Under the pieces are notes generated by a model that was not told the DNA's origin, did no database searches, and saw nothing but the letters and a program-made list of their open reading frames with translations. From Cryptomeria japonica (taxonomy: Eukaryota > Streptophyta > Pinopsida > Cupressales > Cupressaceae), in NCBI RefSeq assembly GCF_030272615.1, contig NC_081414.1, positions 763,821,413 to 763,885,412 on the forward strand: 64,000 nt of DNA, in the 5' to 3' direction. Both the position numbers and the translations under genes were made by a program. Shown here piece by piece: positions 12,199-24,039 of this stretch (position 1 is the first letter of the stretch; each line of letters begins with the position of its first letter).

Positions 12199-12284
12199 TG
12201 AGAACGGCTCAATCACAAATGAAGCTTAAAAATAAAAAGAGATTAACAAGACCCATGTAATATCAAGTCGTCTATAGGTCGTTT

Positions 12285-12292
12285 TATAAATA
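12285..12292 (+). promoter_or_regulatory. TATA box of the F-box gene
   Basis: TATAAATA lies 151 bases before the ATG at 12436 and just after the duplicated upstream segment, a normal core-promoter spacing for a plant gene with a leader of about 120 bases. Confidence 0.55.
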
Positions 12293-12435
12293 AGCACATA
12301 TAAAAACAAACACCCACTGGCTAGAAAATCACAAATAAGTTCTTTCATTTTTCAAAACAAGCTGCTCCACACTACATCATCTCAGAGCGTGACCATTATC
12401 TTCTGGGGTTCTCACATCTGAACTGAACTTGAAAG

Positions 12436-13032
12436 ATGGAAATCGAGCAGGAATACAAGCGAAAGGATAGTGAGGAAGATGAACTGATGTCATGGGAATT
12501 AATACCACAGCACGTATTTGTGAAGTGTATTCGGCCTCTTTTTCCAATTCACTCTCTCATCCGTTTTGGTAGAGTTTGCAGAGAATGGAATGAACTACTA
12601 CACAGTTGGAAAGACATCAGACCATTTCTTCTTCAAGAAAGGAGTGAAGAACTCTTGAAGTTTTGCTTGTTGAAAAGATTTGTGCCATTGCCAGAAGGAG
12701 TGGAAACTCTGGAGAAAGAAGATGGGTCTATACTGCATACTGTTTCTGCACAGAAGTGGCCATTTCTGCTGGCAGTAGCAGTGCCTGTACAAGTAATGGA
12801 GAAATCATCTCATTGGAAGATTCGCATATGCGAGTTGGTGATGAATGATACTTCTGCACGTTGGAAAAAGGTGAGAAAGGACACACGACGCCATGTTTCA
12901 TGGTGCATAGTGGTGGGGGATGAATTCTTCTTCTACCACTCAGATTTTGACCCCCTTCTTCCTAAAGTCACTTCATTTCGGATTGATTCTTACCGCCACA
13001 TTTGGTATCGTTCTAAAAGACCACCATTTTGA
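12436..13032 (+). CDS. Short F-box protein
   Basis: An open frame of 198 codons. Residues about 18-60 match the F-box pattern: WELIPQHVFVKCIRPLFPIH, then LIRFGRVCREWNELLHS, with the conserved V-C-R-W core. F-box proteins use this motif to bind SKP1 in an SCF ubiquitin ligase. The remaining 135 residues show no kelch or leucine-rich repeats that I can recognise. Typical plant F-box proteins have 350-450 residues, so this is either a short member or a C-terminally truncated copy; TGA comes after KRPPF. A plausible TATA box and duplicated upstream DNA precede it. The substrate is unknown. Confidence 0.75.
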   Translation: MEIEQEYKRKDSEEDELMSWELIPQHVFVKCIRPLFPIHSLIRFGRVCREWNELLHSWKDIRPFLLQERSEELLKFCLLKRFVPLPEGVETLEKEDGSILHTVSAQKWPFLLAVAVPVQVMEKSSHWKIRICELVMNDTSARWKKVRKDTRRHVSWCIVVGDEFFFYHSDFDPLLPKVTSFRIDSYRHIWYRSKRPPF

Positions 13033-15000
13033 AGATATAATCATACCAGTGATCATTTTCTTTGAGGCCATTTCTTCTTCAGTGAGCTTGAAATTCAAAT
13101 TTCCTACAAAACCAAGAGCCAACTTGGAAAGATGAAAAAAACATGTTTGCAATAATTTCTACATGTTTTATGATAGATGTTGTTAGCTAATCTATTGAAT
13201 TTAAAATTGTCTTAGAAGTGGTAAGTGTTTCATGATGTTAATTAATTTAATGATTTTTTATAAATTTAAAATTAATCTTTTTATTCATAGACATATCTTA
13301 TTTGTGGAAATAATGTTAGAATTTGGTGTCAAGAATCTATTCATCTTGATGTCTAGAAATTAAAAAGTGTTGTAGTGAAGATGCAACAAGAACAAGAGTT
13401 GTAGTACTCCAAATCTACTTTCTAAAATACTATTTTTTTGAAATGGCGGAGATTAAGGGTTTAAAAAGGGGGGCCACACAAAGTGGTCCTATTTTTATCA
13501 GAAAAATATAACATAGCATTGTAGTTTATGCCTGATTTTTTGGCTAATTTTTTAATCAATATATGAATTTTTACTAATTTTTTAGGTGGACACATCATGA
13601 AAAATAGAAATTTGAATGTGCTCGTCCCTAAAAAAATTTTAAACTAATTAAAAATATAATATTTCTTATACTATAGAATGAAGAGTTTCTAAAAATATAA
13701 ATTGTTTCAAATTTTGATGAATGAGTAAAAAATTATACCCAAAATACCACATGTTGGCTTTCGAAAAAAAAATGCACTAACAAAATAAATTGAAGATGAG
13801 AATATTAACATAATTAAAATGTGAAAATAATTATATGGTTAGATAGCTAAGAGAGAGATTAATGTCATCGTGGTATTTTTTAGAATCTACATTGAAACAC
13901 ATGCAAACCTAATGGAGAGCATGGGGTGGTTGCAAGAAGTTGAGTCCCACTTTTGGGCAAAAAGTGGAAGTGCTTTCTCTGTTTTTCAAATTTTATGTCG
14001 ATTGATGTCTGCACTTAGAGATTGAATCTCAAAAAACTTCAGTAATAGAAAATGTAGTGCTCAGAATCTACTTTTCAAATATGTAATTTATTTTAATACC
14101 CACATGGTAGAAATCCCTTTTTAGTAGGCATGTTTAAAAACCATTTTTTCAAAATGCCTATTTCAGGACCATACCACGCATGTGTATGACCACCCTTTTT
14201 TGATGCAAATAAATGAATTTTTGCAAATCCTTCTAGGAAATGATACCTAAGACACCAAATATTGATAAGAATATTTTTGCTTATTTTTTTATTGAATATA
14301 TTTTTTTTAATTAATTTTTAACTGACAATAAAGTATATTTTCAAAACATCGGGTGTACGACCACCATAATTTGATGAAAATTTTATATTTTTCCATTTTT
14401 TTTTTTAATATTCAAAAGAATTGTATGTAGATTGATGCCATATAATTTATTTTTCTAAAATCCTAAAAACCAAAAACTTATTAAAGTTTTAGTGAACCTT
14501 GGTATTTTAGGTTTAGGTTCCACTTTTGATTAATAAATAATACAAAAAGAGTAAAAGTAATCTTATCACTATAAAATTTACATTTCTGAATTCAAGATGC
14601 TAAAAACTCTAATGGGTTTTTGTTTCGTCAAAAAATTCAATAAAAAAGGCCCTCAAAAAATTAGGCCAAGGTAGAAATCTGATGTTGATTTACCTTAGTC
14701 ATTTTTTTGGAGGTCCAAACATAGGCTTGGTGAGACCAAGCCTATCCCAAAGCAAAAAACAAATCTAAGGAATGTTTCCCACCCCTAATTTTAAAAACAA
14801 GCGCCCATTTTTTAAATTCAAAAAATGAGTGTCTGTTTCACTCTGTACCGTTGAAAGTGAAATGGGCTCTCGTTTTCAAAAATGGACACCCATTTCTAAA
14901 AAGATCCGTTGGGCCAGAATCTGGCCCACAAGCACAAATCCCAATGATTGAATGATTTTTCAATCATTGGCTGACAGGTACGATCTGCAAAGAGAATGTT
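13033..15000. other. AT-rich intergenic region
   Basis: No coding frame is recognisable. Two stretches (about 13380-13500 and 14050-14170) share loose wording such as GTAGTxCTCxxAATCTACTTT, suggesting an old duplicated repeat. A short odd palindrome, TGGGCCAGA, A, TCTGGCCCA, lies at 14910-14928. Confidence 0.5.
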
Positions 15001-15078
15001 TTGATTAATCATTCTCTTTGTTTGTCTTATTGTCAATTTGGTAAGGAGATTGATTCGAATTCAAATTTTGGTGTAGCC

Positions 15079-15804
15079 ATGGGATCAAATCAACGCAGGA
15101 AGAGGCAAAGGAAGGTTCTGACAATTGAGGAGATTGCAACAAATAGGGAGAAGGAGGCAATGCGTCAACGAGAGAGAAGATCAAGAATGAGACAAGGAGC
15201 TTCAAGTTCCACAATCATTTTAGAAGAGGAGAACATCAATGAGACCATAAATGCTGATGAAGGAAACACAATAGAACCATTTAATTCAGGTGCATCTTCT
15301 AATCCATTATTGGATACAGGTATGTCTCCACAGCCCTATGTTTTTTCCCATGAAGAAATTGGTGATTTAGTAGAAGCAAGTTACTTATTAAATGAAATTC
15401 TAATTGAAAATCAAACCCCAAATGAAATTAGAAGTCAAGTTGAAAGTGAAATTGAAATCCAAATTGAAACCCCAACTGAAACTAGATCTCAACTTGAAAC
15501 TGAAATTGAAACCAAATTTTAAACTCCAAATGAAATTGAAAATCCACTTGCAACTAAAACCAATAATGTGTATGTAGACATGGAAACACCAATTGAAAAT
15601 GAAGCATGTTTGAATGATAATCAAATGAATGAAAATTTTGAAATTAAAAGTGATGTACTAGACAACCTTCCTGGCTTGGTTTCATGGAGACAAATTAGGA
15701 CACATGCAAATAGCTTGTTTAGACATTCACTTCCAACACACACTCTACTATTTTCATGTGCATTTTGCAAACCAACCAACACTTTACTAATATTGCTAGA
15801 ATAA
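15079..15804 (+). pseudogene. Unrecognised ORF with basic N-terminus and acidic ETEIE repeats, one stop
   Basis: From ATG at 15079 (an in-frame ATG at 15001 precedes it) the frame runs to a TAA at 15520 and continues in the same frame to 15804, about 241 codons with one stop. The first 40 residues are strongly basic (NQRRKRQRKVL, MRQRERRSRMRQ). Residues 60-175 are acidic and contain the repeat family ESEIEIQIETPTETRSQLE, encoded by a GAAATTGAAA-like DNA repeat. The tail has LPGLVSWRQIRTHA. The basic start loosely recalls the N-terminal region of Helitron Rep/helicase proteins, but no Rep or helicase motif is present. Function unknown. Confidence 0.4.
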
Positions 15805-17140
15805 GATTGCAATACCTCAAACTATTGATGTACACCTTCTATTTATACTTTCTTGCTTTGCATTTGAGGCAAGTAGGTCACTAAGTCCAATCCTTTCGAG
15901 AAATCAACAAACATTTCTTAGACAACCCTACCTTGATTATCCCTTAACAATTTTCATGTCCATAATTAAAAGGAGTCTTAAGATCCATTTTCATAAGCCT
16001 ACATTAATAATGAACATAATTAGGTTGAAAAAAAACCCCTCTTAGATAAAAAAAAATTTGTGATGTTACCTACCTCCGTACTTGTCTCAAGTATCATAGG
16101 TAGTTGGGAGCTTATTCATAGTTCTTAGTAACATGTGATGCATTATAAACATGATACTTTGCAATTGATAATAATTCTATTTCATCTAAAATAATTACAT
16201 ATTCCCACCATTGTGCAAACTATGCACTAAAGAATTACAAGGTGATTATTGCCTAGTGATAGATATTGGTATAACAAATTACATTTTATTACAAATTGGT
16301 ATAAGATAAACCAAATAATTATAACATACACTTTCGTGGCCTACCCTTATATTGACATGTATGAAAACATAATGATGTAGTGATTGTATTAGTTGATATC
16401 CACTTGTAGCCTAGACAATTCCTACACTATCTACAATGACCCATTTCTAATCATAGCCAATCCTCGTGATCATGCAAAAAAATTGGCCACCATGCCCTAT
16501 ACATGAGGTCTTAATTATTAGTTGTTATCATTAAGACCAACACTAACACTACCCTTAACGGTCTTCCACCATACTTGTATAGGCCTTAGTTCAATACTCT
16601 AACCAATATATTTTTGACACATTATGACATAATGATGGTGCATAATCTTGAGAGGTCACCTAAACACAATGACATGGATAAAATTTAGGGGCTCCTCAAC
16701 ATTTCCCTCACTATATTCTATGCCCCTCTAATGCCAATCCCTTTTACTCATTTGCAGTCTTCATTCTTGATGTGGATTTGGCCATGTGCATATGATTGTG
16801 CCATTTACATTTTGAATGTTAAATCTTTTAGTTTTACTTTGATCTTATTCTAGATGCTTCATTTGTTGCATTGTATGCCCCTAAGTGTTTATTGTTTGCT
16901 TAGTTTGATATATGTTTTGTGATTGCTTTGGACCCATGATGTGTCGGATCGCCTTATGGTGATTTGTAATTTTGTAGTTACATTGAGATGAATGATGATC
17001 TATTATACCTTTGCTGATTATGATAGACTGAAAAACCAAAAAAAACTAAATTTAACTCTAAAAGCTCCAATCAAAAACTAAATATATGTTCCATTTGATA
17101 CAACACTGCTAGGAAAAACACTGATCACTAAGCACCATTT
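15805..17140. other. Non-coding stretch
   Basis: No protein-like frame. The part from about 16700 to 17030 is GT-richer and ends in an A-rich stretch (CTGAAAAACCAAAAAAAACTAAA), compatible with a non-LTR element tail, but no target duplication was found. Confidence 0.35.
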
Positions 17141-17142
17141 AA

Positions 17143-17230
17143 TTTAGGGTTTAGGGTTAATTTAGGGTTTAGGGTTAATCAACCAAGATAGTCAAATTTA
17201 GGGTTAATCAACCAAGATAGTCAAATTTCT
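17143..17230. repeat. Short telomere-motif and 32-bp tandem repeat
   Basis: TTTAGGGTTTAGGG occurs twice in a row, then AATTTAGGGTTAATCAACC and AAGATAGTCAAATTT are repeated in tandem. These are true TTTAGGG units, unlike the looser tract at 4.6-6.7 kb. Confidence 0.7.
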
Positions 17231-17842
17231 CCTGGGACTTGTTCGTTTTTTTCTATTTAGGGTTTAGTGTTCATTTTTCTATTCAAGGTTTATTGTCTTC
17301 TTTTTGCGTCTAATGTTTATTGTTTGTTTTTCTGTTCAGGGTTTATTGTCTTTTTTTTTCATCTCATGTTTATTCATTTTTCTGTTCAGGGTTTATTGTC
17401 TATTTTTTGCATCTAATGTTTACTATTCGTTTACGTTTTTGTTTTTTGTTTTTTATTTTTTTCCTACGGTTTAAATACTATTCATGTTTTTTGTTTTTTT
17501 CCTACGATTTTTACTATTCATGTTTTTTGCAATATTTGAAAACTAAAAACTATTTTAAACATGAAATAAAAGACGATTTTCAAACTTTAAAACATAAAAA
17601 TTAAAAAATAACAATACATTAACATTTTTTTATGAAAAACAATAAAAATAAATAAAATAGAATATAAAAAATAAAGCTAAATACCTAGAAGGAGGTAAAA
17701 ATGGTCTAGGGGGTCAGCTGAGGTGAAAAAAATGGGTACCCGTGCTCCTCAGAAACGCCTGCCCGTTTTCCAAACAGTAAAAATGATGGGAAAATGGTTT
17801 AAAAAAATAAATAAATACATTTAGAAAATGGACACCCATTTT

Positions 17843-17979
17843 TTTCAAATCGGGTGCCCGATTTGAAATAAACGAGCATCCGTTTAGCTTCGGGCACCCA
17901 TTGCTAAACGGATGCCCATTTTTTGTTTGCTCAGGCACCCGAAGCTAAACAGGTGCCCGATTTGTAAAAATCGGGCACC
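17843..17979. repeat. Cluster of four perfect hairpins with competing stems
   Basis: Perfect inverted repeats: TTTCAAATCGGG at 17843-17854 with 17857-17868 (2-base centre); GCATCCGTTTAGC at 17876-17888 with 17903-17915; GTTTAGCTTCGGG at 17882-17894 with 17938-17950; GGTGCCCGATTT at 17952-17963 with 17968-17979. The second and third stems share bases 17882-17888 and so exclude each other. All carry the word CGGGCACCC or its complement. No ORF covers it. Confidence 0.8.
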
Positions 17980-18179
17980 CATTTCTAGCGGGCTCATTTC
18001 CCAACCCGCGGACTTCCGTGGGATTGGGACCCAACTCTATACGTTTACCCCATGACCAAAAATGTTTGAAATTTATTTACCTTTCCAAAAAATTGTGAAT
18101 TTGGCATATTATGGTCATTCAACCCTTTAGGTTGGAGGCCCAAAGAAAATCAAACCTAAAGGTTTAGAATTTTTCAATT

Positions 18180-18305
18180 CAAACTTCTCTCCCTTTACAC
18201 ACCTCCCCCTCACTCCCTCCCTAACTCTGTTTCGCTAGGTTTCTCCCACCTTCTATCCCTATCTACCTTGCCCCCCATCTCCTCCTCTAACTCTCTCTCT
18301 CTATC
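18180..18305. repeat. CT-rich simple sequence, left flank of the copia element
   Basis: Low-complexity CTC/CCT sequence ending in a (CT)n stretch. The same type of sequence resumes at 30085 on the other side of the copia element, so the element was probably inserted into one CT-rich tract. Confidence 0.7.
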
Positions 18306-21300
18306 TATTGGAATAATAGGATCACTGAGAGGGGGAGAGGTGAATCATTGATCTATATAAACAAAAAGACTCTTAATCAATAAAAACTTTAACAAAATGA
18401 TATTAACATTTGTAGTAGATCATAGAGTAATATCAACAATATTGGATAAATCAATCAAGATATTCAAGATGCAAATTAATATCAGGACACCAATATTTAA
18501 GTGAAAAATCACTAAAACAAGTTTTATATTAGGTCTCACTACAAAAATTCACCGGTTACAAATTAGGAGCACCAACTCCAAAGTGAAGAAGCACCCAGTC
18601 CTTTCACAATTATAAAATGCACATGTTAGAGGATTACTATGTTTCCATACAAAATATCTGGTATAATGCAACTCTTCAAATCATTCAAATTCAAATTGTC
18701 TCAAAAATCTAACCTTTGTTCAATGCAGTTTTCAGAATGACAAACTGCTCTTCAAGAATTCTTTACAATCATTGTTTTAACACAAAGTATTAATCTTCAG
18801 TACTATATCTACAACCAATCAAAAAATGTCAACATATACAATGCTTAACTACAACAAAACCCTTGCAATACTGCCCCTATGGAGCAGTGTGGTCGATATT
18901 TTGCGGGTAGGGTTTCAGGTGAAAGTGGTGACGAAGATGGAGCTAAAGACCTGGATGGTGGGGGTTTCTCTAGCGGAATACTTTTGCATGGATTGTTCTT
19001 CTTCCCCGTTGGCTTTGTTGGGAGGCATTTCCACTAGTGTGTTCCCTTTCTTTGGTGGTATGTGTGGTCTCTCCCTCTGTTGACACCTGTTTGTTGCGGC
19101 TTTGATTGTTTTGTTGGTTTCCTCTTTTGCATTAGGGGTTGGGTTCTCTTCTCATTTGTTTATGCGGGGGTGTTGGTTACAGCGGTTGGGTTTGGGACCT
19201 TTTTTATGGGTCATCTTAGCGGATGGCTTCCAGGGTTTGTTTCCCATCTTTGTGTTGATGGATGTTTGGCTTTTCCCTTTGCTCGTTGTAAGGGACTCAT
19301 CTGGGATCTAGGAGGTTTTTTTGGAGTGAGATCTATGGTTTTTTGGGGGTTTGTCATTTCTCCTTTTCTCCCCTTTCATTGTCTTTCTCATGGATCTTTT
19401 GTTAAGGTATTTATTGAGATGATACCAACTCCTATAGAGGTGGAGTTGTGCCTTGATTTTTTTTCCTGTGAGTAGATACAGAGGGTTGATATGGTGGCTT
19501 GTTTCCTTCAAAAATCTTTGTGGTCTTTCTCTATTCTGGTTTTCGGATCCATGTTAAAACCCAAAGATGTGGGTTTGGGGAGCCTATTAAAACCTCGTGG
19601 GGTGGATCGTTGTGGTTTCGAATGTTCTTGTTAGCCCCTATTTTTTGTGCCTTCTGAAGGTTAAGGTGCCCTCTTAAAAACCTTTTTTTACAGGATTTTG
19701 GGCCTTGATGGTGTGATCTTGATGAGATCCCTACTTGAGGAGGGTTGTTAAGTGCCTTTCTGTAGTGCTTCCATGGCATGGTTTATTATGTTTGAACAGA
19801 TGCATCTTGGGGTCTTTCTAGCGTTTCCTTTTGAGGTGGTCCTATCTTGTATGGAGGTGGAGATGGATGCTGCTAGAGGATACCTATCTCCTATTGAGGT
19901 GGAGTTAGATGCTACTTGTGTTGCCTGGGAGCTTTCTGCTATTTTGGGTATTTATGCTGATGGCTATGGTGGCCTTGTGGGTGCCTTTTGAAACCCCCAT
20001 GTGTGTTTTCAGGTTGTTGTTTTTTTCTAGGTGTGTCGGTTATGGGAGCCTTGTTATTCCCACAAGCAAGCTAGATGCTAGCAATTTTAAAGGGCCCAGT
20101 TTGGCCAATTTTGGTTTTTGGTTAAGGGTAAGTTTTGCTAATGGCAAGCTGAATACTATGTTATAGGTTAAGGGAGCCTAGGAAAACTCTTGTTTGCTAG
20201 TTTGGGGGCCAGTTCTAAACCCATTTTGAAGGTTAGGGGAGCCTTTCAAAACCCCATTAGTTTATATTGTGAGTAAATGTTTATCTATTGTAATTTGGGG
20301 TTGTTGAAGGTGATGGGGGTCTGGATACACCCATGGAAAAAGTTGTAGGTTAAGGGAGCCTTTGTAAAACCCTTTTTTACTGTTGGTTAAGGGGTCCTTG
20401 TAAAATCCTTGTTTGTGTTAGGGACGGTTTTATGTCCAATCTATAGTTTATTTGTTGGTTTGTTGATGTTCGATTCTTATAGCAGTGTTGTACTGTGGGT
20501 TCCAGATCCTGGTAAAATCTGAGGGTTTTGGGTCCCTTCAAAACCTGTGGGGTTTCGGGTCCCCTCAAAACCTGTTGTATGGGGTTTCTAGTCCCCTCAA
20601 AACCTGTTGTACGGGGTTTGTAGTCCCCTCAAAACCTGTTGTACGGGGTTTCTAGTCCCCTCAAAACCTATTTACCCTTAATCAAAAACTACAACAAAAC
20701 CCTCACACACAATTCTTATCAAAAACCCTTACTCACTATCATAAAAAAACCCTCACTCACTGTTAATATTAAATCAGAAAACAACATTGATAATTATCAA
20801 CATTGTTCTACATAATCAACTTCTACACCAGTTTAAAAATCATATTCAGTTTCATTAAAAACTGTTATATATTATTTTCTTCAGATCATGTCTTTTATCC
20901 TCACGTACTGTACTCACACTTTCAAAAACATTCTCTCTTTTTGTTCAACCTTCTCACACAAAAATATTCCCATGACATCAAGCTCACTATCGATTTGAGA
21001 AGGGAATAGTTATAGAATTGTTGACAAGTAAAATAATCGTTAAACAGTTTAAACTGTCTATTTTTTTTTAACCCAAGCCTTAACATTATCTAAGTGTCAA
21101 CTTTAATAACATTCCTTAAGTGTCTCTTCATAATGAACGATTGGCACTTGTTAAGACATTAAACTTTGGTTATCATCATAACCAATCTATTGCATTTGTC
21201 TCTTTGTCACTAGTCTTTATTCCTCTAAAATATTTATCATGTCTACAAAAAAAATATTTGTTTAAAAAATATGATGTGCAAGATAACTATCCATTTACTA

Positions 21301-21721
21301 TCCTTAACTCCCCAGTCTCTAACAAGATAAAAAATGATTGCAAATTCAAGTGTGTGTCATGATGAAAGTATAGCATAACATTATTAAATTATAAATTCTA
21401 AACAACCTTCACAAATTGATCTTCATGCTCATGTTCTTTTCAAATGATTGAGCATTGATATTGTCAGATTATGATAACCATAATACACTTTATTGTCTCA
21501 AACACAAACAAAAATTACACCATGAGACTTTTACTCAAGTTGTCATAGTTGATTGATGCAATCAGAATGAAGCAAAATGAAGTGATATCAACATGTATTC
21601 ATGCCTTACCTTTGTCACCTTGCAATATCAATAACAAACTCATAATAAAGGCATATTTTTTTAATCTTACTTGTCACTTACATATATTTCTCTACAAGAA
21701 CACTTATTGACATCAATGACA
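18306..21721 (-). repeat. Copia 3' LTR, interrupted by a LINE
   Basis: Matches the right LTR from GATCACTGA near its low-coordinate edge to ACATCAATGACA at 21721. The terminal TGTTGG has decayed to TATTGG. The match is interrupted at 18864-20686 by the LINE insertion. Confidence 0.9.
18864..20686 (+). mobile_element. LINE-type insertion with 17-bp target duplication
   Basis: The target AACTACAACAAAACCCT is present at both edges (18847-18863 and 20687-20703), while the other LTR copy at about 28990-29020 has it once without an insert. A long target duplication and a 3' end TTACCCTTAATCAAAAA mark a target-primed non-LTR element read on the plus strand. The body is GT-rich; its open frames show no RT motif, so it is 5'-truncated or non-autonomous. 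Its last 150 bases carry about five tandem units of roughly 32 bp (GGGGTTTCTAGTCCCC, TCAAAACCTGTTGTA). Confidence 0.85.
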
Positions 21722-21735
21722 AACTCCCCCTTTGG
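21722..21735 (-). other. Copia polypurine tract
   Basis: Read on the minus strand, CCAAAGGGGGAGTT directly precedes the LTR start TGTCATTG, the position where plus-strand synthesis is primed. Confidence 0.8.
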
Positions 21736-22249
21736 AATTGATGTCAATATCTACAGTTAATGTGTCTCCCTGGAATTCCCCTATCTACAACCATCTTTCT
21801 TTAATCATTTGTCAAGGAACATCATATACACAATGATGTCAATACCAATACCAAGCAATAAAATTCTACAACCAAGCAACAAAGATCTACCACCGAATCA
21901 TCAACAAAGATCTGCCACTAAATAACAACAACTCAATTGTTGTCCAAGCATTTTTCTGCCCTTATCTCCCCCTTTGACATTATTGAAAATAGGGAGCAAC
22001 ATGGGGTTTCAGGAAAGAAATAATGAAAAAATAAAAACTCCCCCTAAAACCAATCCACTTTTGAAGGAGCTAAGTAATAGAAGAGAGGGGTAAGGCCCCT
22101 AATTGTTGTTTTAAACTTTCAAACACATCGTTGGACAAAGGTTTTGTGGATATGTCTACTAACTAACTAGTAGTTTCAACACCGCCCAAAGAAACATCAC
22201 CATTTAACACATGCTCTCTCAAAAAAAAAATGATATCTAATATATATAT

Positions 22250-23567
22250 TCTTGGTTCATGAGTGCATGACTGGATTTTTGGAAATATTGGTTATACTGG
22301 TGTTGTCATAGAAAATAGAGACTAGTTTAGATACTTTCACCTTCATATCTGATAATGTTTGTATCACCCAAATCACTTGAGTGCAGCAAGAACAAGAAAC
22401 AATATATTCTGCCTCTACAGTTGATAAGGATACAGATTCTTATTTTTTGCTTTGCCAACACACAAGTGTATTTCCCAAAAATAATATTGCACTTGAACTA
22501 ATTTTCTTATCATCAAGACATCCTTCCCAATCAAAATCAGTATAAGCAGTAAGAGTGAAATCATTATGCCTAGGATACCATAAGTCATAGTCTAATGTCC
22601 CTTTGATCTACCTAAAGATTCTTTTAACTAGATTAACATGAGATTCTTTAGGAAAGGATTGATATCATGTAATAAACCAACAACTTGCATAATGTCAAGT
22701 CTAGATATTGTGAGTTAAAGTGGACTACCAATCATTGATCTATATGAACAGTTTGATCAACATTTGGTGATTCATCAAACTTACTTAACTTGCAACCTCT
22801 CACCATTGGTGTGCCAACTAGTACTCTTCCATATCAAACTTTTTGAGCATTTATTTTGCATACTTGGTCTAAGATAGAAAGACACCTGCAATCCAACTTT
22901 GTCACCTTCAATCCAAGAAAATAGGAAAACTCTCAGCATAGACATTTCAAACTCAGATTGCATAAGTTTTAAAAATATTTCGCTCATGTCATCATTGTTA
23001 CAACCAAACACAATGTCATCTACATAAATAATTACCACAAGGACATCACCGCCTTCTATCTTGAAATACAAATTTTTGTCCACTCCTCTTGTGAATCCAT
23101 TGTCCACAAGGTACTTGTCCAACCTAAACTATCATGCTCTAGGGGCTTGTTTTAAGCTATAAAGGGCCTTTTTCAACCTGTAAACAAATTTGGGATTATC
23201 TTTGCATTGGAAAGCTTCATGTTGTTCCATATACACTTCTTCATCAAGATACCCATTGAGGAATGTAATTTTAACATCGATTTGATACATTTTAAAGTTT
23301 TTATAATCTAAAAAGGCTAAGAAAATCCTAATTGCTTCAAGCCTAGCCATGGGTGCAAAGTTTTCACTAAAATCAATACCTTCAATTGGAGAGTACACTT
23401 TACAAATAATCCTAGATTTATTCTTTACAATCTTTCCATTCTCATCCATCTTGTTTATAAAGACCCATTTTGCTTCTATTACATTTTTATCTTCAAGCCT
23501 AGGGACTAGTTCTCAAGTTTTATTCTTTTCAACCTACCCAAGCTCCTCTTTCATAGCTTTAATCTAA
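22250..23567 (-). pseudogene. Copia reverse transcriptase and RNase H, broken
   Basis: On the minus strand the fragment from 23449 opens with an RVT_2 start (MDENGKIVKNKSRIICK), continues through YQIDVKITFLNGYLDEEVYM and ends at YSLKQAPRA. The next fragment (23122-22781) holds the catalytic YVDDIVFG motif. A stop separates them and the WYxR region after QAPRA is damaged. RNase H coding remains toward 22250 are heavily disrupted. The order and the YVDD motif assign it to Ty1/copia. Not functional. Confidence 0.85.
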
Positions 23568-24039
23568 AACTCATCACTACTAGCCTTAACATAGGTTTTA
23601 GGTTTTATTATTGATAATAAAAAAAAATCAGCCTGCTCACCTAATTTTGCGGCCTTTCTCCTTGTTTGAATACCTGCCTCTTTGTCTCCAATAATTTGTT
23701 CTTGTGGATGGTATTTTGCCAATGTCTTTGATGGATTTTTCCACTACAAGAGTTGGTTTTCTTGTTGTCTCCAATGATTCATTTGATGTGTTTTTTTCTT
23801 CTTTAGATGCTTCTATTTCAACTTTATATTCTAATTCAAAATCTTCCTTTTTAACTTCTTCAATGTTACCCTTATCAACCTACACCTTCTCATCAACTTT
23901 AACATGAGCACTTTCAATTAAAAAAAGTCAATATTTTGTTAAAGCACGTATATGCCTTACTATGTGAGAAATATCTTCAAAATATACCCTTATCATAGTG
24001 TGATTCAAAACCTCTCAAGTTTTCATCATGTCTCTTAAT

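Larger units (their letters stand above)
9273..12284. other. Intergenic region without a gene
   Basis: AT-rich sequence between the GT31 and F-box genes. It holds a 141-bp tandem duplication (9559-9840), a CTC-rich microsatellite near 10882-10914 and a 369-bp-period duplication (11480-12198). No ORF resembles a protein. Confidence 0.6.

Noticed and set aside
14910-14928. Palindrome TGGGCCAGA/TCTGGCCCA as a regulatory operator
   Set aside because: Single short copy without a gene context that would support a function.
19062-19475. 137-codon open frame within the LINE
   Set aside because: No RT or endonuclease motif; the GT-rich composition explains the Cys/Phe/Gly/Val-rich translation. Kept only as part of the LINE.
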